A program made the position numbers and the translations under genes. DNA of 13,831 nucleotides from Fidelibacterota bacterium 46_43 (GTDB taxonomy: Bacteria > Fidelibacterota > Fidelibacteria > Fidelibacterales > Fidelibacteraceae): the NCBI GenBank assembly GCA_001509335.1, contig LGGY01000007.1:1-13831 (forward strand), read 5' to 3'. A model generated the notes under the pieces. The model saw only the letters and a program-made list of their open reading frames with translations. It was not told the DNA's origin and searched no databases. The stretch's first letter is position 1. Each line of letters opens with the position of its first letter. Below, piece by piece: positions 1 to 6,626 of this stretch.

Positions 1-13
1 TCAATCGATATTT

Positions 14-27
14 GACTTTCGACTTTC
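14..27. repeat. Short tandem direct repeat in left-edge intergenic DNA
   Basis: The heptamer GACTTTC occurs twice head to tail (14-20 and 21-27) and is followed by a third partial copy, CGACT (28-32). It lies upstream of the first gene in DNA with no reading frame. Nothing shows a function. It could be simple slippage, or the edge of an intergenic repeat cut off by the window. Confidence 0.35.
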
Positions 28-64
28 CGACTGCAAACTAATAAACCCTTAACCATGATAAACA

Positions 65-92
65 CTTTCAAAAAAAGCGTATTTGTTATAAT
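65..92 (+). promoter_or_regulatory. Possible sigma-70-like promoter for the DUF1232-malQ unit
   Basis: A perfect TATAAT lies at 87-92, with a weak -35 (CTTTCA, 65-70, 3 of 6 matches to TTGACA) sixteen bases upstream. Transcription would start near 99-100. That is at the first ATG of the next gene (100), so either the message is leaderless or the true start is the later ATG at 142. The -10 box is strong and the -35 poor, so this is only suggestive. Confidence 0.4.
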
Positions 93-99
93 TTGAGTT

Positions 100-492
100 A
101 TGAATGTCCGAACGCGCGCCGCATATCCTCTGGATGTAACCATGAAAGAGGCTCTGGGTCATATTGCAGGGGGTATTCCGGCTTTGATAAAGCTCCTGTT
201 TCGTTTAATGAAAGACAGGCAAACCCCGGTCCACATTAAGATCTGGTTAGGGGGGATGATACTGTATCTTATATCTCCCGTAAATTTTTCCTTAAAGCGT
301 TTTAAACGGTTCCCTTTAAAAATAATAAATTATCTAGATGACCTGGGACTGATTCTCATTGTCATACAGAAAATTCTGGATACATGTCCACGTGAACTGC
401 TGGAAGCATATTGGGACTATAAAATCCCCATAATTGAATGGAAAGATATGATATATAAGGTCCGTGTAGATTTACAGGATCTCAGACATTAA
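100..492 (+). CDS. DUF1232 (YkvA-like) small membrane protein
   Basis: This 130-residue protein has the DUF1232 signature. A hydrophobic helix containing ILYLISPVNF (about residues 54-63) is followed by the IINYLDDLGLI stretch (about 75-85), corresponding to the family pattern of a Y..sPiD helix and a lDDl.vl helix. The biochemical role of DUF1232 proteins is not established; they are small predicted membrane proteins. ATG 100 has no visible SD sequence. ATG 142 (residue 15, MKEALGHI...) has GGATG six bases upstream and would give a 116-residue protein that still holds the whole domain, so the start is uncertain. The stop lies 15 bases before malQ, whose SD follows almost at once, so the two genes are probably co-transcribed. 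Nothing links DUF1232 to glucan metabolism beyond this adjacency. Confidence 0.75.
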   Translation: MNVRTRAAYPLDVTMKEALGHIAGGIPALIKLLFRLMKDRQTPVHIKIWLGGMILYLISPVNFSLKRFKRFPLKIINYLDDLGLILIVIQKILDTCPRELLEAYWDYKIPIIEWKDMIYKVRVDLQDLRH

Positions 493-507
493 CAACGGAG
501 GCTTTAA

Positions 508-1983
508 TTGAACCGTGTTTTTACCCGATCCAGCGGTGTTCTCATGCATATCACATCACTGCCCGGTCCATGGGGTACCGGTGATTTTGGAAAAGAAGCT
601 TTTCAATTTATCGATAAATTGCATCAGGCACGGCAAACCCTTTGGCAAATATTACCCCTTTCCATACCGGATGCCAGCGGGTCTCCTTATGCCAGTATTT
701 CGGCGTTTGCAGGAAATCCCTTATTCATCAATCCGGAACGTCTATTGGAAGAGGGGCTTTTACCTGAGGACAGTTATCATGAAATCATGTCTTCAGATAA
801 ACCTATGGTAGATAAAAAGAAATCATTGATTCGGGAAGCCTGGCTCTGTGCCAGAAATTACGACAGCACGCTTTCTGCCTTTGCCGAGTTTATCGAAAAA
901 AACCGTTACTGGCTTATCGATTATGCCCGATTTAATGTTTTAAACGAAGTCTACCAGAGCAAAGATTGGACTTCCTTTCCTGATGAATACAAATGGCGGC
1001 ATGCAGAAGCCCTGGAAAATCTGGATCGGGAACACCGGGAATCCATTCAACAGCTCATGTTTGAACAATTTTTATTCAACCGGCAGTGGCATCAGTTAAA
1101 AGAGTATGCCCACGCCCGTCATATCCGGATTATCGGGGATATCCCTATCTTCATCTCACACAATTCTGCGGATGTATGGAGCCATCCTGATTTGTTCAAA
1201 CTGGATAACAACGGCCAGCCCTATGTCGTCGCCGGAGTTCCTCCCGATCTTTTCAGCAGCACAGGCCAGCTTTGGGGGAATCCCCATTACCGCTGGGACC
1301 GGTTGAAAGAGACGGGATATGCCTGGTGGATTCACCGTTTGGAACACATGCTTGAATATGTGGACTATATCCGACTGGATCATTTCAGGGGATTTGAAAG
1401 CGTATGGGAAATCAAAGCCGACGAAACCACGGCCCAAAAGGGAGAGTGGGTCCCCAGTGCAGGTCATGAATTTTTCCTTTATCTTCGCGAACATTTGGGG
1501 ATATTGCCAATCATCGCCGAAGACTTGGGTGTGATTACCGAAGCGGTGAGAAAGCTCCGGGATGATTTTCAATTTCCCGGTATGAAAATCCTTCAGTTCG
1601 CTTTTGACAGTGATGACAATCCCTTTTTGCCGGAAAATTTTGAGACGGACCTTTGCATTGTCTATACCGGGACCCATGATAACAATACAACGCTTGGATG
1701 GTTTCGCCAAGATGCATCTCCCGAAGAGAAAGCGCGTTGTCTTCAACGATTGCAATGCGATCCTGACGATGTTCCGTGGCATATGATCCGTTACGGCATG
1801 GAATCCAGAGCCGTGTGGATGGTGATTCCCGTTCAGGATATTCTTGAACTGGATGAAAAGGCCCGGATGAACTTTCCCGGAACCACAAAGGGAAACTGGA
1901 CATGGAGGATGGATATGGCCCTTTTTGATGAAAGCCGGATTAACAGATTAAAAAAGCTGACTGAAAAAACAAATCGGATATAA
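508..1983 (+). CDS. malQ: 4-alpha-glucanotransferase (amylomaltase, GH77)
   Basis: MalQ transfers alpha-1,4-glucan segments between maltodextrins, or to glucose, during cytoplasmic glycogen, starch or maltose metabolism. The 491-residue length is normal for a bacterial short-form GH77 enzyme. The opening SSGVLMHITSLPGPWGTGDFG (residues 8-28) is the family N-terminus. The catalytic residues are all present: the nucleophile D291 in YIRLDHFRG, the acid/base E338 in IIAEDLGVITE, and the stabiliser D391 in TGTHDNNTTLGW. The loop DIPIFISHNSADVW (211-224) and the C-terminal NFPGTTKGNWTWR (455-467) are also typical. The start is TTG 508, chosen because GGAGG (497-501) lies six bases upstream and the family N-terminus follows immediately. 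It probably shares a transcript with the DUF1232 gene. It ends one base short of the stop codon of the convergent gene. Confidence 0.97.
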   Translation: MNRVFTRSSGVLMHITSLPGPWGTGDFGKEAFQFIDKLHQARQTLWQILPLSIPDASGSPYASISAFAGNPLFINPERLLEEGLLPEDSYHEIMSSDKPMVDKKKSLIREAWLCARNYDSTLSAFAEFIEKNRYWLIDYARFNVLNEVYQSKDWTSFPDEYKWRHAEALENLDREHRESIQQLMFEQFLFNRQWHQLKEYAHARHIRIIGDIPIFISHNSADVWSHPDLFKLDNNGQPYVVAGVPPDLFSSTGQLWGNPHYRWDRLKETGYAWWIHRLEHMLEYVDYIRLDHFRGFESVWEIKADETTAQKGEWVPSAGHEFFLYLREHLGILPIIAEDLGVITEAVRKLRDDFQFPGMKILQFAFDSDDNPFLPENFETDLCIVYTGTHDNNTTLGWFRQDASPEEKARCLQRLQCDPDDVPWHMIRYGMESRAVWMVIPVQDILELDEKARMNFPGTTKGNWTWRMDMALFDESRINRLKKLTEKTNRI

Positions 1984-1984
1984 C

Positions 1985-2560
1985 TTACCGGATTTTTCTC
2001 CGATAGTACCAATAGTCCACACCCTGGTTTTGCCAGTTACTGAAACGTTTAATTTTTTCGCAGGCTGGAAACAGGTGTGCCAGATCCTCCTCCCTTTCAT
2101 GTCCCGTAATATAATGGAAACCATTCCCGGAGAGCCAGTTTGAAAAAAGGCGGATTAAAACACGGGAATAATTTTGCCGGGCATATTTGGGATGAATAAA
2201 AAACGAATGGATATACACCGTATCGCCCATTCCCCAGTGTGCATCACATTTCACCCAGCTTTCCTTGTTGAGTGATTCCAGAGTGATACCGACAATATAG
2301 GCAACAGGTATGCCTTCATGACGGGCCAGAACAGGAAAAGTTTTGGGATAATGAAAATATTTCCTGACGGATGTGGCATTGAACCGGGCGTGCTTGTCCG
2401 GATCGCCCTCCTGGAGGGCTGAGAGGTTAATAATGGCCCGGGCATCCCGGTCGTCAAGCTGGCGGACCAGTTCCAGTTGAAATCCGTCTGGGGTTTTGGC
2501 CAGGATATCCACACGGGATGTATCTTCCTGCTGAAAAAGCGATTCGGTGTCTCCGTTCAT
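1985..2560 (-). CDS. GNAT-fold acetyltransferase-like protein, degenerate
   Basis: The 191-residue protein resembles the GNAT N-acyltransferase fold. The segment YIHSFFIHPKYARQNYSRVL (residues 116-135) corresponds to strand beta4, the P-loop and helix alpha3 that bind acetyl-CoA, preceded by the beta3-like PVAYIVGITLES (85-96). The usual R/Q-x-x-G-x-G/A loop reads ARQNYSRV here, so cofactor binding may be altered. The N-terminal 20 residues, before ILAKTPDGFQLELVRQL, look unstructured. The substrate cannot be told. The start is ATG 2560 (minus strand). The gene diverges from hflK across a 163-base intergenic region and converges on malQ with one base between stops and no terminator. An inactive or non-acetyl GNAT relative is possible. 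Confidence 0.7.
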   Translation of the reverse strand: MNGDTESLFQQEDTSRVDILAKTPDGFQLELVRQLDDRDARAIINLSALQEGDPDKHARFNATSVRKYFHYPKTFPVLARHEGIPVAYIVGITLESLNKESWVKCDAHWGMGDTVYIHSFFIHPKYARQNYSRVLIRLFSNWLSGNGFHYITGHEREEDLAHLFPACEKIKRFSNWQNQGVDYWYYRRKIR

Positions 2561-2611
2561 GTCCCAAATATAATACTCCCAATTCTGAATGAAAAATTTC
2601 TTTCCTCTTTA

Positions 2612-2635
2612 GGGGAAATTATTCAGGATAATCCC
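2612..2635. repeat. Imperfect inverted repeat in the GNAT/hflK divergent spacer
   Basis: Left arm GGGAAATTAT (2613-2622) and right arm ATAATCCC (2628-2635) can pair as GGGATTAT/ATAATCCC with a two-A bulge and a five-base loop. It lies between two divergent genes, about 90 bases upstream of hflK, where an operator would be expected. No family of regulator is recognisable and the pairing is imperfect. I could not identify a convincing promoter for either gene in this spacer. Confidence 0.25.
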
Positions 2636-2723
2636 TTCCCGGATGATAGAGTTGTAGATTTATAGCCGATCTTCTCATACATTACCATGTTATGAAAATA
2701 AGAAAACGACAGGAGAAAGAATC

Positions 2724-3689
2724 ATGAGTCAGAATGATGTACTCCGTTCTTTTACGGATCAATTAAAAATCAATCCGAGAATGATCAAAAGTTTTGTGAT
2801 TCTTGTGATTGTCCTTCTGCTGCTTTTTACATCCTTGTTCACTGTGGGTGCGGAAGAAGTAGGGGTTATACTTCGACTTGGAAAATTCAGCCGAACGGTA
2901 AATCCCGGGCTGAATTTTAAAATTCCTTTCGGTGTGGAACAGGTTTTCAAAGTGCCTGTTCAGCGCCAGTTAAAAGAGGAGTTTGGTTTTCGGACCCTTT
3001 CCCCGGGTATACGGAGCACCTATGACACCCGGAATTATGAAGACGAAAGTGTCATGCTCACCGGTGATTTGAACGTAGCGGTTGTGGAATGGACGGTTCA
3101 ATACCGGATTGATGATCCCTACAAATACCTGTTCAGGATCCGGAATGCCCGAAGTGCCCTGAGAGATATGACTGAAGCCACTATGCGGGAAGTCATTGGA
3201 AACCGGACTGTCGCAGAAATTTTGACCATCGGCAGGGCGGAAGTTGCCAGTACGGTAAAAGTGGAGCTTCAAAAAATGGCGAACAATTACGAAACCGGTT
3301 ATCGGATTGACCAGGTGGTTCTGCAGAATGTGATGCCACCTGAACCGGTAAGGCCTTCGTTTAATGAGGTGAATGAAGCCCAACAGGACCGTGAAAAGCT
3401 GATTAACCAAGCTAAATCAGAATATAACCGGGTCATCCCAAGAGCTAAGGGAGAGGCACAACAAACCATCCAGGAAGCCGAAGGGTATGCATTGAACCGC
3501 GTGAATACGGCAAAGGGACAGGTAGCCATGTTCAGCGCTGTTTTTGAGGAATACGGGAAAGCACCTGACGTAACCCGCCAGCGCATTTATCTGGAAACGA
3601 TGAACGAAATCCTGCCGAAACTGGGTAAGAAATTCGTCATCGATGAGAGTGTCTCGGGTATTTTACCCCTTCTGAACCTTGATAAATAA
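2724..3689 (+). CDS. hflK: HflK, SPFH/band 7 membrane protein modulating FtsH
   Basis: HflK with HflC forms a large membrane-anchored assembly that encloses and regulates the FtsH protease on the periplasmic side of the inner membrane. This copy has 321 residues: a short N-terminal tail, one membrane segment (about 20-41, rich in V, L and F), an SPFH domain beginning at EEVGVILRLGKFSRTVNPGL (44-63), and a long helical region rich in AKGEAQQ and EAEGYAL motifs. It is shorter than the E. coli protein because the Gly-rich N-terminal extension is absent. Features placing it as HflK rather than HflC are the YEDESVMLTGDLN segment and the PP.PVRPSFNEVNEAQQDRE stretch. An SD, AGGAG (2711-2715), lies 8 bases upstream of ATG 2724. 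hflC follows 23 bases downstream. No ftsH is in the window. Confidence 0.93.
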   Translation: MSQNDVLRSFTDQLKINPRMIKSFVILVIVLLLLFTSLFTVGAEEVGVILRLGKFSRTVNPGLNFKIPFGVEQVFKVPVQRQLKEEFGFRTLSPGIRSTYDTRNYEDESVMLTGDLNVAVVEWTVQYRIDDPYKYLFRIRNARSALRDMTEATMREVIGNRTVAEILTIGRAEVASTVKVELQKMANNYETGYRIDQVVLQNVMPPEPVRPSFNEVNEAQQDREKLINQAKSEYNRVIPRAKGEAQQTIQEAEGYALNRVNTAKGQVAMFSAVFEEYGKAPDVTRQRIYLETMNEILPKLGKKFVIDESVSGILPLLNLDK

Positions 3690-3712
3690 GTGGAAAGACA
3701 GGAGATAAAATC

Positions 3713-4651
3713 ATGAAAAGAATACTTTTTCTCATATTATTGATCATCATCGTCGTGGGTTTGTATTCATCCGTTTTCATTGTGAATGAAACCGAGCAGG
3801 TGATAAAAACCCGTTTTGGAAAACCCATTGGGGAAGCTATCACCAATCCGGGGATCCACTTCAAGGTCCCCTTTCTTGATGACCTGCACTATTTTGACAA
3901 ACGATATATGGAGTGGGATGGCCGTCCGAACCAAATTCCCACAAAAGACAAACGGTTTATCTGGGTGGATACCTATGCCCGTTGGCATATCACGGATCCT
4001 TTGAAATTTTACCAACGTTTGTATAATGAACAGGGAGCCCATTCCCGCCTGGACGATATCATTGATGGAGAAACACGAAATGCCGTAGCTTCTCATAACC
4101 TGATTGAAATCGTCCGGAAGGATAACCGGGAATCTCTCATCGATTCGACAGCTTTGGATGAAATTATTAAACTTGAAGAAATTGATGTAGGCCGGGAAAA
4201 AATCGGGGATATGATTCTGGAAAATTCCCAAAAACGCTGTGAAGATCTGGGAATAGAAATCCTGGATTTTGAATTCAAGCGAATAAACTACGTGAAAGAA
4301 GTTCAGGAAAAAGTTTTTGAACGGATGATATCCGAACGGAAACGAATTGCAGACCGATACCGGAGTGAGGGCCAGGGTGAAGCATCCCGCATAGAAGGTG
4401 AGAAAGAACGGGAACTTCTCAGGATCCGTTCCGAAGCCTATCGCACCGCCCAGGAAATCAAGGGAAAAGCAGATGCTGAAGCAACAGCCATTTATAATCA
4501 GGCCTATAACCGCTCCCCTGAAAGCCGTAAATTCTATGCATTCATGAAAACCATGGAAACATACCTGAACACCATCGACAGCACAACAACTGTGATGCTT
4601 TCCACCGACGGGGATTTTTATAAATATCTGAAAAGCACCGGAGATATGTAA
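3713..4651 (+). CDS. hflC: HflC, SPFH/band 7 partner of HflK
   Basis: This 312-residue protein is the HflC partner in the HflKC complex. It has an N-terminal signal anchor (residues 4-22, ILFLILLIIIVVGLYSSVF), then the SPFH start FIVNETEQVIKTRFGKPIG (22-40) and NPGIHFKVPF (45-54). The HflC-specific W-D-G-P/R-N-Q-I-PTKDK stretch (68-79) and VDTYARWHITDP (84-95) follow. The C-terminal half is a charged helix with EGQGEASRIEGEKERELL and GKADAEATAIYNQAYNRSPE, the usual SPFH tail. The start ATG 3713 has an SD of AGGAG (3700-3704) in a context that nearly duplicates the hflK initiation region. It ends the operon; the next 690 bases contain only gene remnants. Confidence 0.93.
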   Translation: MKRILFLILLIIIVVGLYSSVFIVNETEQVIKTRFGKPIGEAITNPGIHFKVPFLDDLHYFDKRYMEWDGRPNQIPTKDKRFIWVDTYARWHITDPLKFYQRLYNEQGAHSRLDDIIDGETRNAVASHNLIEIVRKDNRESLIDSTALDEIIKLEEIDVGREKIGDMILENSQKRCEDLGIEILDFEFKRINYVKEVQEKVFERMISERKRIADRYRSEGQGEASRIEGEKERELLRIRSEAYRTAQEIKGKADAEATAIYNQAYNRSPESRKFYAFMKTMETYLNTIDSTTTVMLSTDGDFYKYLKSTGDM

Positions 4652-4660
4652 CCACCTGTT

Positions 4661-4701
4661 TTTTTTATCAATCATTATTCATAAGAAACGTTGATAAAAA
4701 A
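4661..4701. repeat. 11-bp perfect inverted repeat after hflC
   Basis: TTTTTTATCAA (4661-4671) and TTGATAAAAAA (4691-4701) are exact reverse complements separated by 19 bases. It sits ten bases past the hflC stop, exactly where decayed DNA begins, and its right arm runs into the ATG of the peroxiredoxin remnant. It is AT-rich and has no GC stem, so it is a poor intrinsic terminator, although a run of eight T begins at 4659. It could be a bidirectional weak terminator, an operator for the lost gene, or chance. Confidence 0.4.
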
Positions 4702-4873
4702 TGAAAAGGTTACTGCAGTTGAATAAACCCGCACCACAGTTTACGGGTGTCACAACGCATGAATACTGAATCTGTCGGATTTCAAAGGAAAGTGGGGCGT
4801 CCTCTTTTCCCATCCGGCGGATTTTACACCCGTCTGTACAACAGAGCTTATTGCCTTTGCCAAAAAATACGGC
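4701..4873 (+). pseudogene. 1-Cys (Prx6-type) peroxiredoxin remnant: frameshifted and truncated
   Basis: Peroxiredoxins reduce peroxides with an active-site cysteine. ATG 4701 opens a frame reading MKRLLQLNKPAPQFTGVTTH, the family N-terminus (L..kAPdFt..TTh), and it stops at TGA 4767. In another frame, from about 4763, the protein resumes as LSDFKGKWGVLF and then SHPADFTPVCTTELIAFAKK. This contains the PxxxTxxC active site with the peroxidatic Cys codon at 4835-4837, and the PVCTTEL form typical of the Prx6 class. A single-base deletion near 4763 would restore THEILNLSDF. After KKYG (about 4873) all similarity ends: about 55 of roughly 210 residues remain, without the later conserved Arg and the dimer region. 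The frameshift alone could be a sequencing error; the truncation could not. Confidence 0.75.
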
Positions 4874-4894
4874 ATGAGTCAGCCGGATGCTTCA

Positions 4895-5294
4895 GACACC
4901 CAGGCCTTACTCACCCCAAATATTGATGTGGGAATGCCCCATTACCGGTTCTTTCAGTTCTTTGTACCCCATGAATTGATTGTCTTTTCCGTCATCTATG
5001 CCACTGTGGTCTGTGCCTTCACTCCGTTCCCTGGCCAAGGCATCGTGACTCACCCTGTTACTGCCTATCCCCATCGGACTCAACAATGTGCTAACCCATG
5101 GCAATTACTTTATCATTGCCCATAAGCCACAAACAGTTTCCGTCCTGGATTATTCCGGTCCCTGGACAATTGACCTTCTTCCCATAATCGGCATGGGTGT
5201 GATCATGTTTCTCGTGGTTTATTCCCCCATCGGCATCCTGAAAAGGGAAAAAGGGTCTTGGCTCTTAACAAATTATAATTGTTATATTTATTGA
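4895..5294 (+). pseudogene. TIGR02206 (YwaF-like) membrane protein remnant, 3' half only
   Basis: The recognisable start is TQALLTPNIDVGMPHYRFF, continuing QFFVPHELIVFSVIYATVV (codons 4898-5012). This matches the interior QaLlTP...PHfRFFqFFiaH block of the YwaF/TIGR02206 multi-pass membrane family, so the first half of the gene is missing. After ...AFTP the frame shifts by one base (about 5024-5028). The continuation reads SLAKAS, an in-frame TGA at 5046-5048, then LTLLLPIPIGLNNVLTHGNY, then FIIAHKPQTVSVLDYSGPW and a last hydrophobic helix. This is the family C-terminus (NYm.L..KP...SLLD.lGPW), ending at TGA 5292. A lost 5' half, a frameshift and a nonsense codon make it a clear pseudogene. 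It lies in one frame with the peroxiredoxin remnant across the junction at about 4873-4895. Family function is unknown. Confidence 0.72.
5266..5284. promoter_or_regulatory. Palindrome TAACAA-N7-TTGTTA upstream of enolase
   Basis: Perfect 6-bp arms TAACAA (5266-5271) and TTGTTA (5279-5284) flank ATTATAA, with a TATAAT hexamer at 5274-5279. It lies just upstream of the predicted enolase -35 box, where a repressor or activator site could act. It is AT-rich and inside the tail of the pseudogene, so chance is a real alternative. The half-sites are oriented opposite to the Rex consensus (TTGTTAA...TTAACAA). Confidence 0.3.
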
Positions 5295-5319
5295 CAATGT
5301 ATTGGAAAAGCCGTAACTT
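5291..5319 (+). promoter_or_regulatory. Likely promoter of the enolase operon
   Basis: A perfect -35 TTGACA (5291-5296) is followed, after an optimal 17-base spacer, by TAACTT (5314-5319), a 3-of-6 match to TATAAT. The predicted start is near 5326, giving a leader of about 20 bases that contains the AAGGAG SD at 5333-5338. The -35 box overlaps the last codon and stop of the upstream pseudogene. The location and -35 are good, the -10 is mediocre. Confidence 0.55.
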
Positions 5320-5345
5320 TTAGAATGAAAAAAAGGAGAATTATT

Positions 5346-6626
5346 ATGTCTACAATTGTTGATGTTTATGCCCGGGAAATTTTGGATTCGCGGGGAAACC
5401 CCACGGTGGAAGTGGAAGTTTTGCTGGAAAGCGGTGCTTTTGGCCGTGCAGCGGTCCCGTCCGGAGCGTCCACCGGTGAACACGAAGCCATTGAACTCCG
5501 GGATGGCGGTTCCCGTTATATGGGAAAAGGTGTTTTAAAGGCGGTTCAGAATGTGAATGATATCATCGCCCCGCGCCTGGTTGGGGAGGATGCCATGGAT
5601 CAGGCATATATTGATAATATCATGTTTGAGTTGGATGGGACCCCCAACAAGGAAAATCTGGGTGCCAATGCCATACTCGGTGTTTCCATGGCTGTTGCCC
5701 GGGCTGCGGCGGATTATCTGGGTGTGCCGTTATACATGTATCTGGGGGGCGCCAATGCCCGTCGTTTACCAGCTCCCATGATGAATATTCTGAACGGTGG
5801 TTCCCATGCAGATAACAATGTGGATTTACAGGAGTTTATGATTTATCCTGCTGGGGCTTCCAGTTTTTCCGATGCTCTCCGGATGGGGGTGGAGGTTTTT
5901 CATAACCTGAAAAAAGTCTTAAAGGAAAAAGGGTTGAACACTGCTGTTGGAGACGAAGGCGGTTTTGCACCCAACCTGAAGTCCAACGAAGAGGCATTGC
6001 AGGTGATAGTGGAAGCCAGTAAACGAACGGATTACACATTGGGTGAAGATCTTTTCATCGCCCTGGACGCGGCAGCCAGTGAATTTTATAACAAAGAGGA
6101 CGGATTATATCACTTGGCTTCAGAAAATAAAAAACTTACGGCAGCCCAGATGATTGACCTGTATGATAGCTGGCTGAAAAAGTATCCGATTATATCCCTT
6201 GAAGATGGTCTGGATGAAAATGACTGGGATGGCTGGAAGCTAATGACCGAACGTTTGGGTAAAAAGATACAGCTTGTGGGGGATGATATTTTTGTCACCA
6301 ATCCCCAACGGTTGCAACGGGGAATCTATGAGATGAGTGCTAACGCCATTCTGATCAAACTGAATCAGATCGGGTCCGTTACGGAAACGCTGGAAACCAT
6401 TGAACTGGCCAAACTCTATGGTTTTAACAGTGTGATCAGTCACCGCTCCGGTGAAACCGAAGATACCTTTATTGCTGATCTGGCGGTGGCCACGGGTGTG
6501 GGACAGATTAAAACGGGATCCGCTTCCCGGTCTGACCGGATCGCCAAATACAATCAGTTGCTGCGTATCGAAGATGAGCTCGAAGACCAGGCTATTTTTC
6601 CGGGAATCAAAGCCATCCGGCTCTAA
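5346..6626 (+). CDS. eno: Enolase (phosphopyruvate hydratase)
   Basis: Enolase interconverts 2-phosphoglycerate and phosphoenolpyruvate in glycolysis and gluconeogenesis. The protein has 426 residues, a standard bacterial length, and every key residue is visible. These are H154 in GGSHADNN, catalytic base region E204 in GDEGGFAP, Mg ligands D241 (ALDAAASEFY), E286 (SLEDGLDENDW) and D313 (VGDDIFVTN), catalytic K338 (ILIKLNQIGS), H366 with the SHRSGETED signature (365-373), and K389. I chose ATG 5346 because AAGGAG (5333-5338) lies seven bases upstream and MSTIVDVYAREILDSRGNPT is the canonical N-terminus. An in-frame ATG at 5325 would add seven non-conserved residues and put the SD inside the gene. 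Its stop abuts the ATG of the ftsB-like gene. Confidence 0.98.
   Translation: MSTIVDVYAREILDSRGNPTVEVEVLLESGAFGRAAVPSGASTGEHEAIELRDGGSRYMGKGVLKAVQNVNDIIAPRLVGEDAMDQAYIDNIMFELDGTPNKENLGANAILGVSMAVARAAADYLGVPLYMYLGGANARRLPAPMMNILNGGSHADNNVDLQEFMIYPAGASSFSDALRMGVEVFHNLKKVLKEKGLNTAVGDEGGFAPNLKSNEEALQVIVEASKRTDYTLGEDLFIALDAAASEFYNKEDGLYHLASENKKLTAAQMIDLYDSWLKKYPIISLEDGLDENDWDGWKLMTERLGKKIQLVGDDIFVTNPQRLQRGIYEMSANAILIKLNQIGSVTETLETIELAKLYGFNSVISHRSGETEDTFIADLAVATGVGQIKTGSASRSDRIAKYNQLLRIEDELEDQAIFPGIKAIRL

Noticed and set aside
1156..1782. Open frame of 208 codons on the minus strand inside malQ
   Set aside because: It lies wholly within the catalytic core of MalQ, whose motifs are intact, and shows no family features of its own.
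4652..4670. Intrinsic terminator for hflKC
   Set aside because: There is a run of eight T, but no GC-rich hairpin directly before it; only the AT-rich inverted repeat that begins within the T run.
3767..4675. Long open frame (302 codons) on the minus strand opposite hflC
   Set aside because: It is the antisense shadow of a clear HflC gene, has no recognisable domain, and its product is a low-complexity mix rich in F, I and G with no plausible start context.
5046..5048. TGA read as a sense codon (recoded genome or selenocysteine)
   Set aside because: TGA serves as the normal stop of the beta-barrel gene (8769) and the YgjV-like gene (9421), and the same remnant also carries a frameshift and a lost 5' half.
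4874..5125. Short gene starting at ATG 4874
   Set aside because: It is not an intact gene: its first residues follow the peroxiredoxin remnant in frame, its middle is an interior block of the YwaF family, and its last 30 residues are out-of-frame translation of that family's next helix.
5325..5345. Alternative enolase start at ATG 5325
   Set aside because: It would place the strong AAGGAG ribosome-binding site inside the coding sequence and add seven residues not found in enolases.
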